Shown piece after piece: positions 62,907 to 64,000 of a stretch of DNA of 64,000 nucleotides. The notes under the pieces were generated by a model. The model had not been told where the DNA came from and ran no database searches. It saw nothing but the letters and a program-made list of their open reading frames with translations. Made by a program: the position numbers and the translations under genes. Numbering within the stretch: position 1 is the stretch's first letter; each line of letters begins with the position of its first letter. Origin of the DNA: [Phormidium] sp. LEGE 05292 (lineage in GTDB: Bacteria > Cyanobacteriota > Cyanobacteriia > Cyanobacteriales > Aerosakkonemataceae); the NCBI RefSeq assembly GCF_015207735.1, contig NZ_JADEWG010000002.1, positions 62,001 to 126,000 on the forward strand, given 5' to 3'.

Positions 62907-64000
62907 ATGAGGATTTCTACGCTTGAGATCAAGAACTATCGGAACTTAGATGGGGTTAAAATAAAGTTTCATCCTACAACAAACTTCATTATTGGGGAGA
63001 ATAATTTAGGTAAGTCAAATTTACTCGATTTATTAAATATTATATTTAACAAAAATAATTTTTTGAATCAGATTTTTGGAATCTAGATAATCAAATTCAA
63101 ATTAATTTTTCATTGGGACTTTCCGAGCTTGAGCAAGGATTTTTTGATGATTTGTTTGATCCTAACAACAGAGAGGAAATAAATCTAGTAGCTATTCAAG
63201 AATCTCCTGATGAAATAATTAAGTTTCAACATCAAGAAACACAAACAGCTATTCATAGTAGCAAAGTAAAATGCGTCAATTACATAAACTATGACTCACT
63301 GAGGAATCCATCATCTGAACTAAGCTTTTCTAATAATAGAGGTGTTGGTAAATTCTTGCATCATATTATAGTCAAGTATCTAAGAAATGGCAGTTTGCAA
63401 GACTCTGACTTTGTAATTACTGAAAAAATTGATGAATTTATAATCGGAGTCAACCAATCTTTGCAAAAAATTAAATCGTTTCGAGATTTCTCGGTGCAAG
63501 CTGTTAGGGAAGAGAATAACGAGAACTTGTTGGCAAAGCTCATATTATTAGCAGATGATAATAATCGAACTTTGGAAAACTTAGGTTATGGCGTACAGTT
63601 CTCAATAATTATCACCTTGTCAATTCTCGAAAGGTTACTAAGCCTTAGCCAGCAGCGTTTAGATAGATGTATTGTCGAAGATAGCTCAAGTGGAGAAAAG
63701 TGCATTCCAGTTTTAATAGGGTTGGATGAACCGGAGATTCACTTGCATCCTTATGCTCAAAGAAGTTTAATTAAATATCTTATGCGAGTAGTAAATAATG
63801 ATGATCCAGATTTTAGCTCTCTTCTTGCAGAGATATTTCAAATAGATAGATTGCTTGGACAAATTATAGTTGTTTCACATTCGCCTAACATTTTACTAAA
63901 TGACTATAGACAGTTTTTAAGAATCTCTAAAGATGACAATGGTTCTATGGTTGTAAAAAATGGGTTTGATATAAACCTAGATACAGCTACTGAAAAACAG
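62907..64000 (+). CDS. OLD/RecF-like ATPase, frameshifted, runs off the window
   Basis: AAA/ABC-type ATPase beginning MRISTLEIKNYRNLDGVKI, with Walker A GENNLGKS at 30-37. Later parts are ENLGYGVQFSIIITLSIL (signature region), VLIGLDEPEIHLHP (Walker B) and VVSHSPNILL (H-loop). This is the layout of OLD-family nucleases, whose Toprim half would lie beyond the window. A run of six T at 63059-63064 shifts the frame; seven T would restore a continuous protein. It may be an assembly error or true decay. Relatives act in phage defence (OLD, GajA), but the Toprim part is not visible here. Confidence 0.7.

Noticed and set aside
1-64000. tRNA, rRNA or riboswitch
   Set aside because: Scanned by eye for cloverleaf acceptor ends and conserved cores; none was convincing. 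A covariance-model search would be needed to exclude small RNAs.

Overview
The window reads as an accessory replicon, most likely a large plasmid or chromid, of a cyanobacterium, probably a filamentous one. Evidence: the HIP1 octamer GCGATCGC recurs in most genes, as is typical of cyanobacteria. The gene families are also cyanobacterial in style (STAND/TPR proteins, a DUF3854 primase-like protein, a group II intron, small non-autonomous elements). Plasmid-type functions are plentiful, and no ribosomal, tRNA or photosynthesis genes are seen.

Layout. (1) 0-14 kb, mostly minus strand, is a plasmid-maintenance and transfer block: tyrosine recombinase, a large DUF3854 Toprim/P-loop replication protein, an iteron-like origin candidate, a conjugative coupling-type ATPase, a DnaJ-TM protein with a vWA protein, a large XRE protein and a ParB-like DNA-binding protein behind a 37-bp inverted repeat. 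(2) 14-21 kb holds signalling or conflict-type genes: a GRDP-like protein, an HTH protein, a split STAND NTPase plus TPR protein, and a VMAP-N-like HTH/TPR protein, with two MITE-like elements. (3) 21.5-40.6 kb is a same-strand array of about fourteen genes: secreted protein, AAA+ ATPase, small membrane protein, two C39-like peptidases with C-terminal beta-flower-type repeats, two GTPases of a GRTGAGKTTL family, an Hsp70-TPR fusion, two dynamin-like GTPases, a membrane-anchored GrpE-like protein and several unknowns. This is the best candidate for an undescribed system. (4) 40.9-46.5 kb carries a methyltransferase, a fatty-acid desaturase and a quinone oxidoreductase interrupted by a group II intron whose splicing would restore the frame. 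(5) 47-54.6 kb carries a second GRDP-like gene and a PRTRC cassette (E-like, C, unknown, B, A, ThiF, unknown) followed by a RecD/Dda-like helicase. (6) 55-64 kb has a GIY-YIG/RHH-like protein, an intact IS4-family element, a plasmid-borne replisome set (beta clamp, gamma/tau, delta), a DEAD-box helicase pseudogene carrying a 72-bp IS scar, and the start of a frameshifted OLD/RecF-like ATPase.

How it may work together. The replication parts (DUF3854 protein, helicase, clamp and clamp loader) suggest a replicon that supplies much of its own elongation machinery. In the central array the Hsp70-TPR and GrpE-like proteins look like a dedicated chaperone pair. They could remodel or hold the GTPases and peptidases at a membrane. 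That is inference from gene neighbourhood; no function is shown by sequence alone.
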